This document shows positions 8,541 to 17,589 of a stretch of 64,000 bases of DNA, in pieces. The translations under genes and the position numbers were made by a program. The stretch is from assembly GCA_964419545.1 (NCBI GenBank), contig CAYQQU010000011.1, positions 50,239-114,238 of the forward strand, in the 5' to 3' direction. The notes beneath the pieces were generated by a model that saw only the letters and a program-made list of their open reading frames with translations, made no database searches and was not told the origin of the DNA. This stretch comes from CAYQQU01 sp964419545 (GTDB taxonomy: Bacteria; Bacteroidota; Bacteroidia; Chitinophagales; Saprospiraceae). Numbering within the stretch: the first letter of the stretch is position 1; the number at the start of each line of letters is the position of its first letter.

Positions 8541-11500
8541 TTAGAAATCGAAGATCACCCCGGCGAAAATACGGCGCGGCAGGCTGAAGAAGTTGGGGTT
8601 CAGCAGTCGCCACTGGTACGAGTTGAGGTACGCTTCCAGGGGGCGCGGATCGTTGGCGAAGCCGGCCACCTGTTGTTCTCCGAAAGAAGACTGCAGGAAG
8701 CCGTCGTCGGTCGGCGAGCCCGTCACCGGATACACCCGGATGGTGTTGCGGCGGTCCAACAGGTTTTGCACCCGCACGTAGACGTTGGCGCCGAGGCGGT
8801 TGCCCAGGTTGAACTGCTTGTCTACCCGCAGGTTGAACGTAAAGTTCCAGGGCAGGCGGGCGCCGTTGAGCGAGCCTTCCGTACCGCCGCCGCCGAGCTC
8901 CGAGGGGATCTGCTTGGCGGTGTAGGGGCGACCGGAGACGGCGATCGTCTGCAGGTTCACGCCGAAGTTAGACAGGATATCGGAGCCGAAGAGGCGCGGA
9001 CCGTTATAGCGTTTACCCGAGCTGTAGCGATAGTCGACGTTGGCGACCACGCGGTGGCGCTCGTCGAAGTTCAGCGGGAACAGCGTCCGCAGGTTGCCGC
9101 GGTTGGTCAGTCCGTCCTGCGATGTTTCGTCCGAACCGGTGCCGTCGGCAAACTGCAGGGTATAGTTGGCGTTGAACTGCAGGTTGCCCGTGCGGCGCAG
9201 GTCAAACTGGAAAGTAAATCCTTTGACCGTTCCGAAGTCGATATTGTCGAAAGTGCGGTACTGGCCGATGATCGGCACCGGGAAGAAGGTGCGCAGCTGG
9301 ATCATATCGCGCATCTCCTTATAGTAAGCGGCGATTTTGATGGCCGAGGTATTGGACAATTTCTGCTGGAAGCCGACCTCGTAGTCGATGGTGCGTTCCG
9401 GGCGCAGGGCCGGGTTGTTCTTCGTCTCGTTGAGGCGGTCCAGGAAGTAGAAGTAGTCGAGAGCCGTAGCGATCGTACGCGCCGGCGGCCGCTGAACGAG
9501 GATATCGTAATGCGCGAAGAAGTTGGCTTCCGTCGAGATCGGGAAGGAGAACGCCAGACGCGGCATGACGTTGGTCTGTACTTCGTAATCCTGGAAGGAG
9601 GTATTCGGATCGAAGTCGCGCGACTTGATGTAGTTGTTGTCTTCGCGGGCGGCTTCGCTTTTGTAGTAGGGATTCACCTGACTGCCGGCGATGGCCAGCG
9701 CCACGTTGTTGACCGGGGTACCGTTGGAGAGGTACCACTGGTCGCCGTCGCGATAGGCCACCACGTCCGTTTCAGAATCGTTGAGGTATACTTTGAAATC
9801 GTCGCCGATATTGCCGGGGCGCGATCCGATGTCGGGTCGCGTTTCGTGGAATTCACCGGCGCCCATGATCTCATAGAGCGAATAAGGGTCTTTGAGCACG
9901 CGCGTATTGGCGTCGTAGCGGTCTACGCGCACCCCGAGGCGGAAGATGATGTCTTTGAACGTGAACTTATCCTGGATATAGAAGGCCTGGTAGATCGGGC
10001 GGTTGGGCGCTACCGGGAAAGCCCGGATGCCGGTATCTTCCCCGTTGATGCGCAGCGTCTGGGTGAAGAAGTCGTCGAAAGTGCCGTCGAAATTATTACC
10101 CAGGTAGTCATAGCCGTAGTAATTGAGCAGGTTGAAGTCGTTCAGCTCTCTGGCGGAGAACATATCGAGGCTCAGCCGGCTGGGGTCTAACCCGTCGACG
10201 TTGATGTATTGGTTCAGCGGAACGCCGAACTCTTCGCGCACCCGCTGATAGAAGAGGACGTCGGGCTGCGGCGCCTGTTCGATGTCGAAGAGGTCGAGCG
10301 TATCGGCGATGCCGTCATTATTGAAGTCGTCGACTTCAAGTTGTCCGACCACCACCCGCTGCAGGCTGTCGGCGGGAATCCCCCCCTGGTCGAGGTGCTC
10401 GTTGGCGCGCAATCGGGCCAGGTCCCAGAGGCTGCGCGGGAAGACGTCGTAGCGACGCTGGGTGCGCTCTTCGTACCATACTCCGAGGCGGATGCTGTGG
10501 CGGCCCTTGTCGGAGCTGCCCGGCACCAGGTCGAAGGAGGCGTTGGCGCTGAACGTCAGTACGTCTTCATCTTCTTTGCGGACGCGGTTGTATACTGTGC
10601 CGATATTGGTATGGAACCCGTAGGAATCGGTGAGGAAGTTCTGGACGGCGCCGTTCGGGGCCAGGAATTGCTGGCGCTGGACCAGGAAGTTCGGGTTGAA
10701 GTCAGTATTCTGACCGGCGAGGATATACTCGGGAACGACAGAGTTCAGCGCCACGGTATTGCCTTCGCCGTCGACGAAGTCGATGCCCATCGCCCTGTTG
10801 TAGTTCGCCAGGGTCGGGTTGACGGCGCCGGGCGTGAAGCCGCGCAATACCTGCAGGTAGCCGGTATGTTCGAAGCCGGCCGTCGGGTTGAGCGGATCGA
10901 GCGGCTGGAAGTTGGGCACCCATTCGATATCGAAATCTCCGGTGTATCCGTAATTGAAATAGTTGTCGTCGTGGCGGCTGTCCGAGTGATCGTAGAGGTT
11001 TTTCTCGTAGCCGAACTGCAGGGTGTAGAGTGCATTCTGGATCAGGGCGCCCTTTTGGGCTCCCTCGCCGCCGCTCGAGGAGCCGGTCCCGCCGAGGCGG
11101 TGGCGGAAGCGGAAGTTGCCCCGGTAAGTGCGGTCGAACTCGAAGGGGTTATTGTGGCTGTTGAGCACGCGCCAGTTGGCCGCCGTCGCGCTGTTCTCGT
11201 TAGGTGTAAACTGATTCTCCTCGTCTGCCACTGACCCCGTGAGGGTGATGTCGATGGCGTTGCTGAGGCGGGCGTCGATCTTGGCGGTGACATCGTAGCG
11301 TGTAAATTCTTCGAAAGGCTGGGCGTCGAGCACGTCGACGTTCTCATTGGTCAGGAAGTCGGCAGCGACGAAGGGGACGTTGCCGATGTTGAGAACGGGG
11401 TTTTCCTGAAGTTCGGCCAGGGTTTGATCGTTGATCCGGAAGATGTCGGTCCCCGGCGGGTCGTCATCCAGTCGATTGGTGTAGCGGGCGGCGAGGCGGA

Positions 11501-12302
11501 AGCCGATCAGCGACTGGCCGTTGGCCTTTTTGAGAATTGGCCCGCTGAGGTTAATGCCCACCAGGCTGTTGTTGTAAGCATCGAAAAAGTTGCTCGTTTC
11601 CGCCTCGAAGCCTCCAGAGAACTTGCTGGAGGGGCCTTTGGTCGTGATCGAGATGATACCCCCGGTAACGTCGCCGTACTGGGCTTCGATCCCGCCGGTG
11701 ATGACCTGCAGCTGATCGATTTCGGATTCCGGGATCAGGTTGCCCTGCACGCGGATACCGTCGATGTAGTAGTCGGTGGCGTTATCGCGCGACCCCCGGA
11801 TACTGATATCGTCTCCCTCATCGGCGGAGGCGATACCTGCGGAGGTGGCGGCCAGGGCGTTGATGTTTCGCGTTGGGAGGCTCCGGATCTGCTCACTGGT
11901 TACCACCGAACCCGAGGTTGTATTGTCCTGCTCGATGAGGGGGACCTGGTATTCGGTCACGACGACCTCTTCGAGAACGACCCCGCCCCCGCTGCTCAGC
12001 TCCACGTTGGCCCTATTGGCTTTACCGGCCAATACTTGGATGCCGGTGACGCGCTGGGGCTGGTAGCCGACGTAGGAGACCTCGACGTCGTAGGTTCCCG
12101 GGTCGATTTCCGTGAAGTTGTAGTTACCGTCGAAGTCGGTTTCCGTACCGGTAATCAGGACCCCGTTCTTGTACAGGGCCACGTTACCGAAGATGATCGG
12201 CTCTCCGGTATCTCCATCGGTAACTTTTCCGTTTAGCGAAGTTTGGGCCGTCGCCGCTCCCGCCAACAGAATCGCAAAACACAGAAGTAAAAAACGTGCC
12301 AT
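8541..12302 (-). CDS. TonB-dependent receptor with carboxypeptidase-like regulatory domain
   Basis: 1253 residues. A signal peptide (MARFLLLCFAILLAGAATAQ) is followed by a carboxypeptidase-regulatory-like beta sandwich at about 23-105 (LNGKVTDGDTGEPIIFGNVA, then YDVEVSYVGYQ), a plug domain at about 115-230 (EEVVVTEYQVPL, SIRGSRDNATDYYIDGIRVQ, GDVTGGIISITTKG) and a long beta barrel ending in an aromatic residue (FAGVIFDF). It is a TonB-energised outer-membrane importer, but no SusD partner is encoded next to it, so it is not a classical SusCD pair. Instead the downstream genes are a giant T9SS-type protein and a PorV-like barrel. Substrate is unknown. Confidence 0.9.
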   Translation of the reverse strand: MARFLLLCFAILLAGAATAQTSLNGKVTDGDTGEPIIFGNVALYKNGVLITGTETDFDGNYNFTEIDPGTYDVEVSYVGYQPQRVTGIQVLAGKANRANVELSSGGGVVLEEVVVTEYQVPLIEQDNTTSGSVVTSEQIRSLPTRNINALAATSAGIASADEGDDISIRGSRDNATDYYIDGIRVQGNLIPESEIDQLQVITGGIEAQYGDVTGGIISITTKGPSSKFSGGFEAETSNFFDAYNNSLVGINLSGPILKKANGQSLIGFRLAARYTNRLDDDPPGTDIFRINDQTLAELQENPVLNIGNVPFVAADFLTNENVDVLDAQPFEEFTRYDVTAKIDARLSNAIDITLTGSVADEENQFTPNENSATAANWRVLNSHNNPFEFDRTYRGNFRFRHRLGGTGSSSGGEGAQKGALIQNALYTLQFGYEKNLYDHSDSRHDDNYFNYGYTGDFDIEWVPNFQPLDPLNPTAGFEHTGYLQVLRGFTPGAVNPTLANYNRAMGIDFVDGEGNTVALNSVVPEYILAGQNTDFNPNFLVQRQQFLAPNGAVQNFLTDSYGFHTNIGTVYNRVRKEDEDVLTFSANASFDLVPGSSDKGRHSIRLGVWYEERTQRRYDVFPRSLWDLARLRANEHLDQGGIPADSLQRVVVGQLEVDDFNNDGIADTLDLFDIEQAPQPDVLFYQRVREEFGVPLNQYINVDGLDPSRLSLDMFSARELNDFNLLNYYGYDYLGNNFDGTFDDFFTQTLRINGEDTGIRAFPVAPNRPIYQAFYIQDKFTFKDIIFRLGVRVDRYDANTRVLKDPYSLYEIMGAGEFHETRPDIGSRPGNIGDDFKVYLNDSETDVVAYRDGDQWYLSNGTPVNNVALAIAGSQVNPYYKSEAAREDNNYIKSRDFDPNTSFQDYEVQTNVMPRLAFSFPISTEANFFAHYDILVQRPPARTIATALDYFYFLDRLNETKNNPALRPERTIDYEVGFQQKLSNTSAIKIAAYYKEMRDMIQLRTFFPVPIIGQYRTFDNIDFGTVKGFTFQFDLRRTGNLQFNANYTLQFADGTGSDETSQDGLTNRGNLRTLFPLNFDERHRVVANVDYRYSSGKRYNGPRLFGSDILSNFGVNLQTIAVSGRPYTAKQIPSELGGGGTEGSLNGARLPWNFTFNLRVDKQFNLGNRLGANVYVRVQNLLDRRNTIRVYPVTGSPTDDGFLQSSFGEQQVAGFANDPRPLEAYLNSYQWRLLNPNFFSLPRRIFAGVIFDF

Positions 12303-12566
12303 AGATTTATTTTTAAATATCCATTAAACTGCAGGGGTCGAGCCGGTTCGGCGGCTACGGGCGCCCCGGAATTCCTTCGTTTTGGGGGGTACTTTGTTCA
12401 AGAGAATGGCGCTTGGGACTGTAGGTTTTCAAAACAGTGCACAATGTTAAGAAAATCTAAATTCTTTTCAAAAAATTTCATTCCGCCGAAACGCCGCTTC
12501 GTCTTTAATCGGCCTTTTACCGGCAGTGCCAAAAAAACTACCGCGCGCCGGGGTTCCGCTTTTTTT

Positions 12567-12574
12567 CAAAATTA
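12567..12574 (-). promoter_or_regulatory. Candidate -7 box for the TonB receptor set
   Basis: The minus strand reads TAATTTTG, matching TAnnTTTG, about 265 bases upstream of the receptor start. A TTTG lies further upstream (complement of CAAA at 12600-12603), but the 25-base spacing is longer than the usual 19-20, so this is tentative. Confidence 0.3.
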
Positions 12575-12806
12575 ACACTCCTTTAAGAGGCGCCGGCGTC
12601 AAATTTGACCAAAAGTCAGGATGCTGAAAACCATAACCCGGAAGAAATGCCCTGGGGAAGAACGCAGCGGACGAACGATCGCTCCCTCCGCCGGGCGGCA
12701 AACCGCTGTTTTGGTCCTGAATCTGACAAAAGGCGCCGGAGACTTATGCCGGGGTCCGATGCTCGGTTTTATTCATTAATCCGGATTAAGACCAGGTCGA
12801 TATGCC

Positions 12807-12814
12807 TATATTTG
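12807..12814 (+). promoter_or_regulatory. -7 box for the lipoprotein at 12848
   Basis: TATATTTG matches TAnnTTTG exactly. It lies 33 bases before the ATG at 12848, a normal distance for a short leader. Confidence 0.55.
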
Positions 12815-12847
12815 CAAAGCTGATTTCGATGCGGTTTTAACGTTTGT

Positions 12848-13555
12848 ATGATGATGACCCTTTCTTTTCGAATGCTACTTTTTCTCCTCCTAACCGGCGG
12901 TATATTCGCCTGCCGGTCGGGATCGGGAGAAGGCGATCCGTCTGCCGAGCCCCAACCCCTGTACGCCAATTTTTTTGTCCGCTATCTGGAACTGGAACGA
13001 ACGCTGAAAGCGCAGGCCAGCTTCCGGACGGGCGATTCGCTGGCGACGGCCCGGCCCGTCGCCGTGGAGGGCGGCATCGCTTTTCAGGGCAGCGGGATGG
13101 AGCAGCGGGAGCTGGGCCAGGACCTGATCCGGTACCACTACCAGCGCAGCGGCGACTACCGGCCGCCGTACACCTTTCGCTTTACCGACCCGGGCGGCGT
13201 CCGCCGGGAATACACGATCGACCTGAAGCCGGTTGCCGGGTTCCGGGTTACTCCCAGGATCAGCCGTTCCGGAGGCGGGGCCTTTTCGCTGAGCGACGGC
13301 GCGCTGGAAGCAGGCGAATCGCTGGTCGTACTGATCACCGACGCCCGGAACCAGGCGGCCTCCGTAACCATCGAAGGGCCTGCCGCCCAGCAGGAGCACC
13401 GGATCCCGTCAGCGCCGCTCGCACCGCTGACGCCCGGCCGCGGGCAGGTTTACCTGGTAAGGAAAAAAACGACCCAGTTACAGGAAGGCCGCCTGACCGT
13501 ACTCCTGGAAGGCGAGTTCTACTCCGAGACCCTGGACATCGAGATCCTTCCCTAA
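12848..13555 (+). CDS. Lipoprotein of unknown function
   Basis: 235 residues. The N-terminus has three consecutive Met codons and then MLLFLLLTGGIFACRSGSGE, a lipoprotein signal with the lipid-accepting Cys near residue 22. The rest is a hydrophilic, probably beta-rich protein with two apparent parts: one around 40-130 (YANFFVRYLELERTLKAQ, then TFRFTDPGGVRREYTIDL) and one around 135-235 with regular short strands. No catalytic motif is visible and I do not recognise the family. It has its own promoter-like box and is followed 120 bases later by carB, which has a separate promoter-like box, so the two need not be linked. Confidence 0.7.
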   Translation: MMMTLSFRMLLFLLLTGGIFACRSGSGEGDPSAEPQPLYANFFVRYLELERTLKAQASFRTGDSLATARPVAVEGGIAFQGSGMEQRELGQDLIRYHYQRSGDYRPPYTFRFTDPGGVRREYTIDLKPVAGFRVTPRISRSGGGAFSLSDGALEAGESLVVLITDARNQAASVTIEGPAAQQEHRIPSAPLAPLTPGRGQVYLVRKKTTQLQEGRLTVLLEGEFYSETLDIEILP

Positions 13556-13603
13556 GCCCGGAAAAAATGGCCCGCCGGCTAGCGAATTGTTCGCCTTTCG
13601 CCT

Positions 13604-13611
13604 TATCTTTG
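13604..13611 (+). promoter_or_regulatory. -7 box for carB
   Basis: TATCTTTG is an exact match to TAnnTTTG, 65 bases before the carB ATG. No strong -33 box was found at the expected distance. Confidence 0.5.
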
Positions 13612-13675
13612 CAGGCAATTTGAAAACAGGGTTCGGACGCGAAGGCGCCCATCCGCTAAATAGGCTCATCCTGCT

Positions 13676-16492
13676 ATGCCCAAAGATAATAGCATCCAGT
13701 CCGTACTGATCATTGGCTCCGGCCCCATCGTCATTGGTCAGGCTTGTGAATTCGATTATTCCGGCTCCCAGGCGTCGCGCTCCCTGCGGGAAGAAGGCAT
13801 CGAAGTGACGCTGATCAACTCGAATCCGGCCACGATCATGACCGATCCGGTGACGGCCGACCACATTTACCTGCTTCCCCTCACTGTAGAAAGCATCATC
13901 CAGGTGCTGGAAGAACGCCCTGTGGACGCCGTCCTGCCCACCATGGGCGGCCAGACTGCGCTCAACCTGGCCATCGAAGCGGGGAAACAGGGGGTATGGG
14001 AAAAATACGACGTTCGCCTCATCGGAGTGGACCTCGACGCCATCGAGCTTACCGAAAACCGGGAAGCCTTCCGCCAGCACGTCGTCAGCATCGGGCTCAG
14101 TGTGGCGCCCTCGCGCATCGCCAATTCCTTCCTCGAAGGAAAAGAAGCCGCTCAGGAGATCGGCTTCCCCCTCGTCATCCGGCCTTCCTATACACTGGGC
14201 GGCAGCGGCGGCGGATTTGTCCACCAACCCGAAGAATTCGACGCCGCTCTGCGGCGCGGCCTCAACATGTCGCCGACCCACGAAGTGCTCGTGGAACAAG
14301 CGGTGCTGGGCTGGAAAGAGTTCGAGCTCGAACTGCTGCGCGACGCCGCCGACAACGTCGTCATCATCTGTACGGTCGAGAACCTGGACCCTATGGGCAT
14401 CCATACCGGCGACAGCATCACGGTGGCGCCGGCCATGACCCTCTCGGATACGGCTTATCAGGAGATGCGCGACCAGGCCATGCAGGCTATGCGCTCCCTG
14501 GGTAACTTCGCCGGCGGCTGTAATATTCAGTTCGCCATCGACCCCGATACCGAAAAGCTCATCATCATCGAGATCAACCCGCGGGTGTCGCGCTCCTCGG
14601 CCCTGGCCAGCAAAGCCACAGGCTACCCCATCGCCAAGATCGCCGCCAAACTGGCCATCGGCCATACCCTCGACGAGCTGAACAATCAGATTACCCAAAA
14701 CACCTCAGCCTATTTCGAGCCGACCCTCGACTACGTGATCGTCAAGATGCCGCGCTGGAATTTCGCTAAATTTCACGGCGCCGACCATCGCCTGGGGCTG
14801 CAGATGAAATCAGTAGGCGAAGTGATGGCCATCGGCCGCACCTTCCTCGAAGCCCTGCAGAAAGCCTGCCAGTCGCTCGAAAACAGCCGCATGGGGCTGG
14901 GCGCCGACATGAAGGAGTGGATCCGCACCGACGATATCCTCTCCCGCCTGGAAAACCCGCAGGACGACCGCATCTTCCGCCTCAAAGACGCCCTCCGCCT
15001 CGGCATCCCGGAAAAGACCGTGCACAAGCTGACCCGCATCGACCCCTGGTTTATCAAACAGATCAAACGGCTGGTCAAAATGGAAATGCAGCTGCTGCGC
15101 TACAACGTTCCCGAAGATATCCCGGAAGATTTTTTCCGCGAACTCAAGGAAGTAGGCTATTCCGACGCGCAGATCGCCTGGACCCTGCGCGTCGACGACT
15201 ACGCCGTAACCAAACAACGCAAAAAACTGGGCATCCGCCGCACCTATAAAATGGTCGACACCTGCGCAGCGGAATTCGAAGCGCAAACGCCCTATTTTTA
15301 CAGCACTTTCGACAAAGAAAACGAAAGCATCCCCTCCGATAAACGCAAGATCGTGGTGCTCGGCTCCGGCCCCAACCGCATCGGCCAGGGTATCGAATTC
15401 GACTACTGCTGCGTACACGGCCTGCTGGCCATCAAAGACCTGGGCTTCGAGTCCATCATGATCAACTGCAATCCCGAAACGGTATCCACCGACTTCGACG
15501 TCGCCGATAAGCTGTATTTCGAACCGGTATTCTGGGAACACATCGAAGAGATCCTCGAACTGGAAAAACCGGACGGGGTCATCGTTCAACTGGGCGGACA
15601 AACAGCGCTCAAGCTGGCCAGGACGTTCCACGAACGCGGCATTCCCATCATCGGAACGGACTTTCCGTCGATGGACCTGGCCGAAGACCGGGGCGCTTTT
15701 TCCGACTTGCTGAAAGAACTGGAAATCCCCTACCCCGACTACGGCGCCGCTTCCGACGCCGATGAGGCCCTGCAGATCGCTCAAAGGATCAAATACCCGG
15801 TGCTGGTGCGCCCCTCCTACGTGCTGGGCGGCCAGAGCATGCGCATCGTCATCAACGACCAGGAACTGGAACGGCACGTGCTGAGCATTTTCAAACACAT
15901 GCCCAACAACCGGGTGCTGATCGACCACTTCCTGGAACGCGCCAAAGAAGCAGAGATCGACGCCATCTGCGACGGCGACGAGGTGCATATCATGGGCATC
16001 ATGGAACACATCGAGCCGGCCGGCATCCACTCGGGCGACTCATCGGCCGTACTTCCCACCTACAGCCTCTCGGTGGAAGCGGTCAGCACCATGGTGGAAT
16101 ACACGGAAAAACTGGCGAAAGCACTGAACATCAAAGGCCTGATCAACATCCAGTTCGCCATAAAAGACGACAAGGTCTACGTCATCGAAGCCAACCCGCG
16201 GGCTTCCCGCACCACGCCCTTCATCGCCAAAGCGTACCAGGTGCCCTACCTGCAAATCGCGACCAAGGTGATGCTGGGCGCCCACAAACTTAAAGATTTC
16301 AACATCCAGCCGCGCCCGTCGGGCTTTGCGATCAAGGTGCCCGTCTTCTCTTTCGAGAAATTCCCGAACGTAGACAAAAACCTGGGCCCGGAAATGAAGT
16401 CGACCGGCGAAGCCATCCGCTTCATCAAAGACCTGTCGGATCCCTTCTTCCGGGAGCTGGACCGGCAACGGTATATGTACCTTACCCGTTAA
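13676..16492 (+). CDS. carB: Carbamoyl-phosphate synthase large subunit (short form)
   Basis: 938 residues. CarB makes carbamoyl phosphate from bicarbonate, ammonia and two ATP for pyrimidine and arginine synthesis, with ammonia supplied by CarA. Two homologous halves are visible: the first begins IIGSGPIVIGQACEFDYSG with ATP-grasp signatures (RPSYTLGGSGGGF, IIEINPRVSRSSALASKATG), the second begins VVLGSGPNRIGQGIEFDYC with RPSYVLGGQSMRIV and VIEANPRASRTTPFIAK. The usual C-terminal MGS-like allosteric domain (about 130 residues in the E. coli type of about 1070) is absent: the protein ends right after FIKDLSDPFFRELDRQ. Short CarB forms are known in some Bacteroidota, so this is probably natural. 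carA is not next to it. Confidence 0.95.
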   Translation: MPKDNSIQSVLIIGSGPIVIGQACEFDYSGSQASRSLREEGIEVTLINSNPATIMTDPVTADHIYLLPLTVESIIQVLEERPVDAVLPTMGGQTALNLAIEAGKQGVWEKYDVRLIGVDLDAIELTENREAFRQHVVSIGLSVAPSRIANSFLEGKEAAQEIGFPLVIRPSYTLGGSGGGFVHQPEEFDAALRRGLNMSPTHEVLVEQAVLGWKEFELELLRDAADNVVIICTVENLDPMGIHTGDSITVAPAMTLSDTAYQEMRDQAMQAMRSLGNFAGGCNIQFAIDPDTEKLIIIEINPRVSRSSALASKATGYPIAKIAAKLAIGHTLDELNNQITQNTSAYFEPTLDYVIVKMPRWNFAKFHGADHRLGLQMKSVGEVMAIGRTFLEALQKACQSLENSRMGLGADMKEWIRTDDILSRLENPQDDRIFRLKDALRLGIPEKTVHKLTRIDPWFIKQIKRLVKMEMQLLRYNVPEDIPEDFFRELKEVGYSDAQIAWTLRVDDYAVTKQRKKLGIRRTYKMVDTCAAEFEAQTPYFYSTFDKENESIPSDKRKIVVLGSGPNRIGQGIEFDYCCVHGLLAIKDLGFESIMINCNPETVSTDFDVADKLYFEPVFWEHIEEILELEKPDGVIVQLGGQTALKLARTFHERGIPIIGTDFPSMDLAEDRGAFSDLLKELEIPYPDYGAASDADEALQIAQRIKYPVLVRPSYVLGGQSMRIVINDQELERHVLSIFKHMPNNRVLIDHFLERAKEAEIDAICDGDEVHIMGIMEHIEPAGIHSGDSSAVLPTYSLSVEAVSTMVEYTEKLAKALNIKGLINIQFAIKDDKVYVIEANPRASRTTPFIAKAYQVPYLQIATKVMLGAHKLKDFNIQPRPSGFAIKVPVFSFEKFPNVDKNLGPEMKSTGEAIRFIKDLSDPFFRELDRQRYMYLTR

Positions 16493-16548
16493 GCCCGGGT
16501 TAATTCGCAGCGCCGCAGGCGCAGGATGTTGGTAGATTTTTTCGAAAG

Positions 16549-16607
16549 AGTGGGGTGTAACACAGGTTTTGAAAATCTTCAATCCAAAACAGGAGTTACA
16601 CACCACT
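16549..16607. repeat. 59-bp palindromic repeat with GTGTAAC termini
   Basis: Arms 16549-16571 and 16585-16607 (23 bases each, a few mismatches) enclose a 13-base loop. The outer ends read AGTGGGGTGTAAC and, as reverse complement, AGTGGTGTGTAAC. The same GGTGTGTAAC ends bound a longer element at 59393-59513, so this is probably a miniature or decayed insertion element rather than a simple terminator. Confidence 0.6.
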
Positions 16608-16680
16608 GCTACCGATAGCTCTTCCCGCTGGGAGCACAACAATATTTCAAACCGGGAATTGCTGTTAATACCCCTAGCCT

Positions 16681-16721
16681 AAAAAAGGGCCGGCTTCCGA
16701 ATGGAAGCCGGCCCTTTTTTT
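16681..16721. terminator. Bidirectional rho-independent terminator
   Basis: A perfect 12-base stem (16687-16698 with 16703-16714) and a 4-base loop GAAT are flanked by A6 on the left and T7 on the right. It lies between the convergent carB and the T9SS-cargo gene ending at 16758 and can serve both strands. Confidence 0.9.
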
Positions 16722-16757
16722 GCCGTTAACGGCCTGACAAACGCTTAATTAAGCGTG

Positions 16758-17426
16758 CTAAAGCTTCTGGATCAGCTTGGTAGCGACGATGCCGTTATTG
16801 TCGCCGATGAGCTGCACGAGATAAGAACCGCGCGGCAGTTTACGGATATCGTATTGATTGTCGAGGGTGGTGTCGAAGTTGGAGACCAGTTTGCCGGCCA
16901 GGTTGTAGACCTGAACGCTGGCTACGTTGTCGGCGCCGGTGATCGAGAACAGTCCGCTATTGGGGTTGGGATAAACCCGGAAGCGGTCGCGCTGCACCTC
17001 GAGGGTGTTGGTCGGTTCGGAGTTGAAGTAGTAACGGGCGGTAACGGTATTGGCGGGATCATCCTGGTCGGTGACGGTCACCTCGATGATGGCCTGGCCT
17101 TCAATATTGTTCGGATAGACGTGAACATCGAGCAGCGTATCTTCTTCGGGCAACAGGATAAAATCCATGGAGCTGACGCTGGGCAGGTAACACTGGTTTT
17201 TGTCGCAAACCGCGCTTTCCCAGCCTTCCGTCATTTCGACGACGGTGCGCGTCCAGGTGTAATTGATCGCTTCACTGGTGGCGTTGATCACCGTTCCGTA
17301 GCCGATGGCTTCGAATGCGTCGGGATCGACCTCTTCCACCACGATCGGGTTGGGCTGGATGTCCACCTGGGTCCAGGCCAGCGAAGCAACTAATAGTAAC
17401 GAACAAGAGAGTATAAATCTTTTCAT
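16758..17426 (-). CDS. Secreted protein with T9SS type A sorting domain
   Basis: 222 residues from the ATG at 17426 (MKRFILSCSLLLVASLAWTQ, a signal peptide); an ATG three codons upstream is also possible. Residues about 25-140 form a small beta domain with a Cys pair (VCDKNQCYLP) and a region resembling immunoglobulin-like fold strands. The last about 80 residues carry FRVYPNPNSGLFSITG, VQVYNLAGKLVS and LPRGSYLVQLIG, the type A sorting signal recognised by the T9SS. It is therefore predicted to be surface-attached or released. No enzymatic motif is visible. Confidence 0.8.
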   Translation of the reverse strand: MKRFILSCSLLLVASLAWTQVDIQPNPIVVEEVDPDAFEAIGYGTVINATSEAINYTWTRTVVEMTEGWESAVCDKNQCYLPSVSSMDFILLPEEDTLLDVHVYPNNIEGQAIIEVTVTDQDDPANTVTARYYFNSEPTNTLEVQRDRFRVYPNPNSGLFSITGADNVASVQVYNLAGKLVSNFDTTLDNQYDIRKLPRGSYLVQLIGDNNGIVATKLIQKL

Positions 17427-17528
17427 AGGTTTCACTTTTCTACCCGTAAGATATTACTTTTTTACCGTTAATTCTAGCCGGTTCCGGCCGGCGGGGCGCA
17501 CAAAAGTAAAAAGATGGCTGCGAAACGA

Positions 17529-17563
17529 CACAAACCCGCCGGTATGGTTCCGGCGGGTTTGTG
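17529..17563 (-). terminator. Hairpin downstream of the thioredoxin-fold T9SS gene
   Basis: A perfect 14-base stem (17529-17542 with 17550-17563) and 7-base loop lie 27 bases past the stop codon of the leftward gene at 17590. The T-rich tail is weak, so termination is likely but not certain. Confidence 0.6.
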
Positions 17564-17589
17564 CATAGCTGGCTAAAAATACCGCGCGA

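Larger units (their letters stand above)
12303..12847. other. Divergent intergenic region between TonB receptor and lipoprotein
   Basis: 545 bases without a credible gene. Short open frames on both strands (for example 12468-12701 minus and 12605-12823 plus) show no signal peptide or family feature. The region holds promoter-like boxes for both flanking genes and A/T-rich tracts near 12450-12480. Confidence 0.6.

Noticed and set aside
12468..12823. Small open frames in the gap upstream of the TonB receptor
   Set aside because: No signal peptide, domain or conserved motif, and they overlap candidate promoters on both strands.
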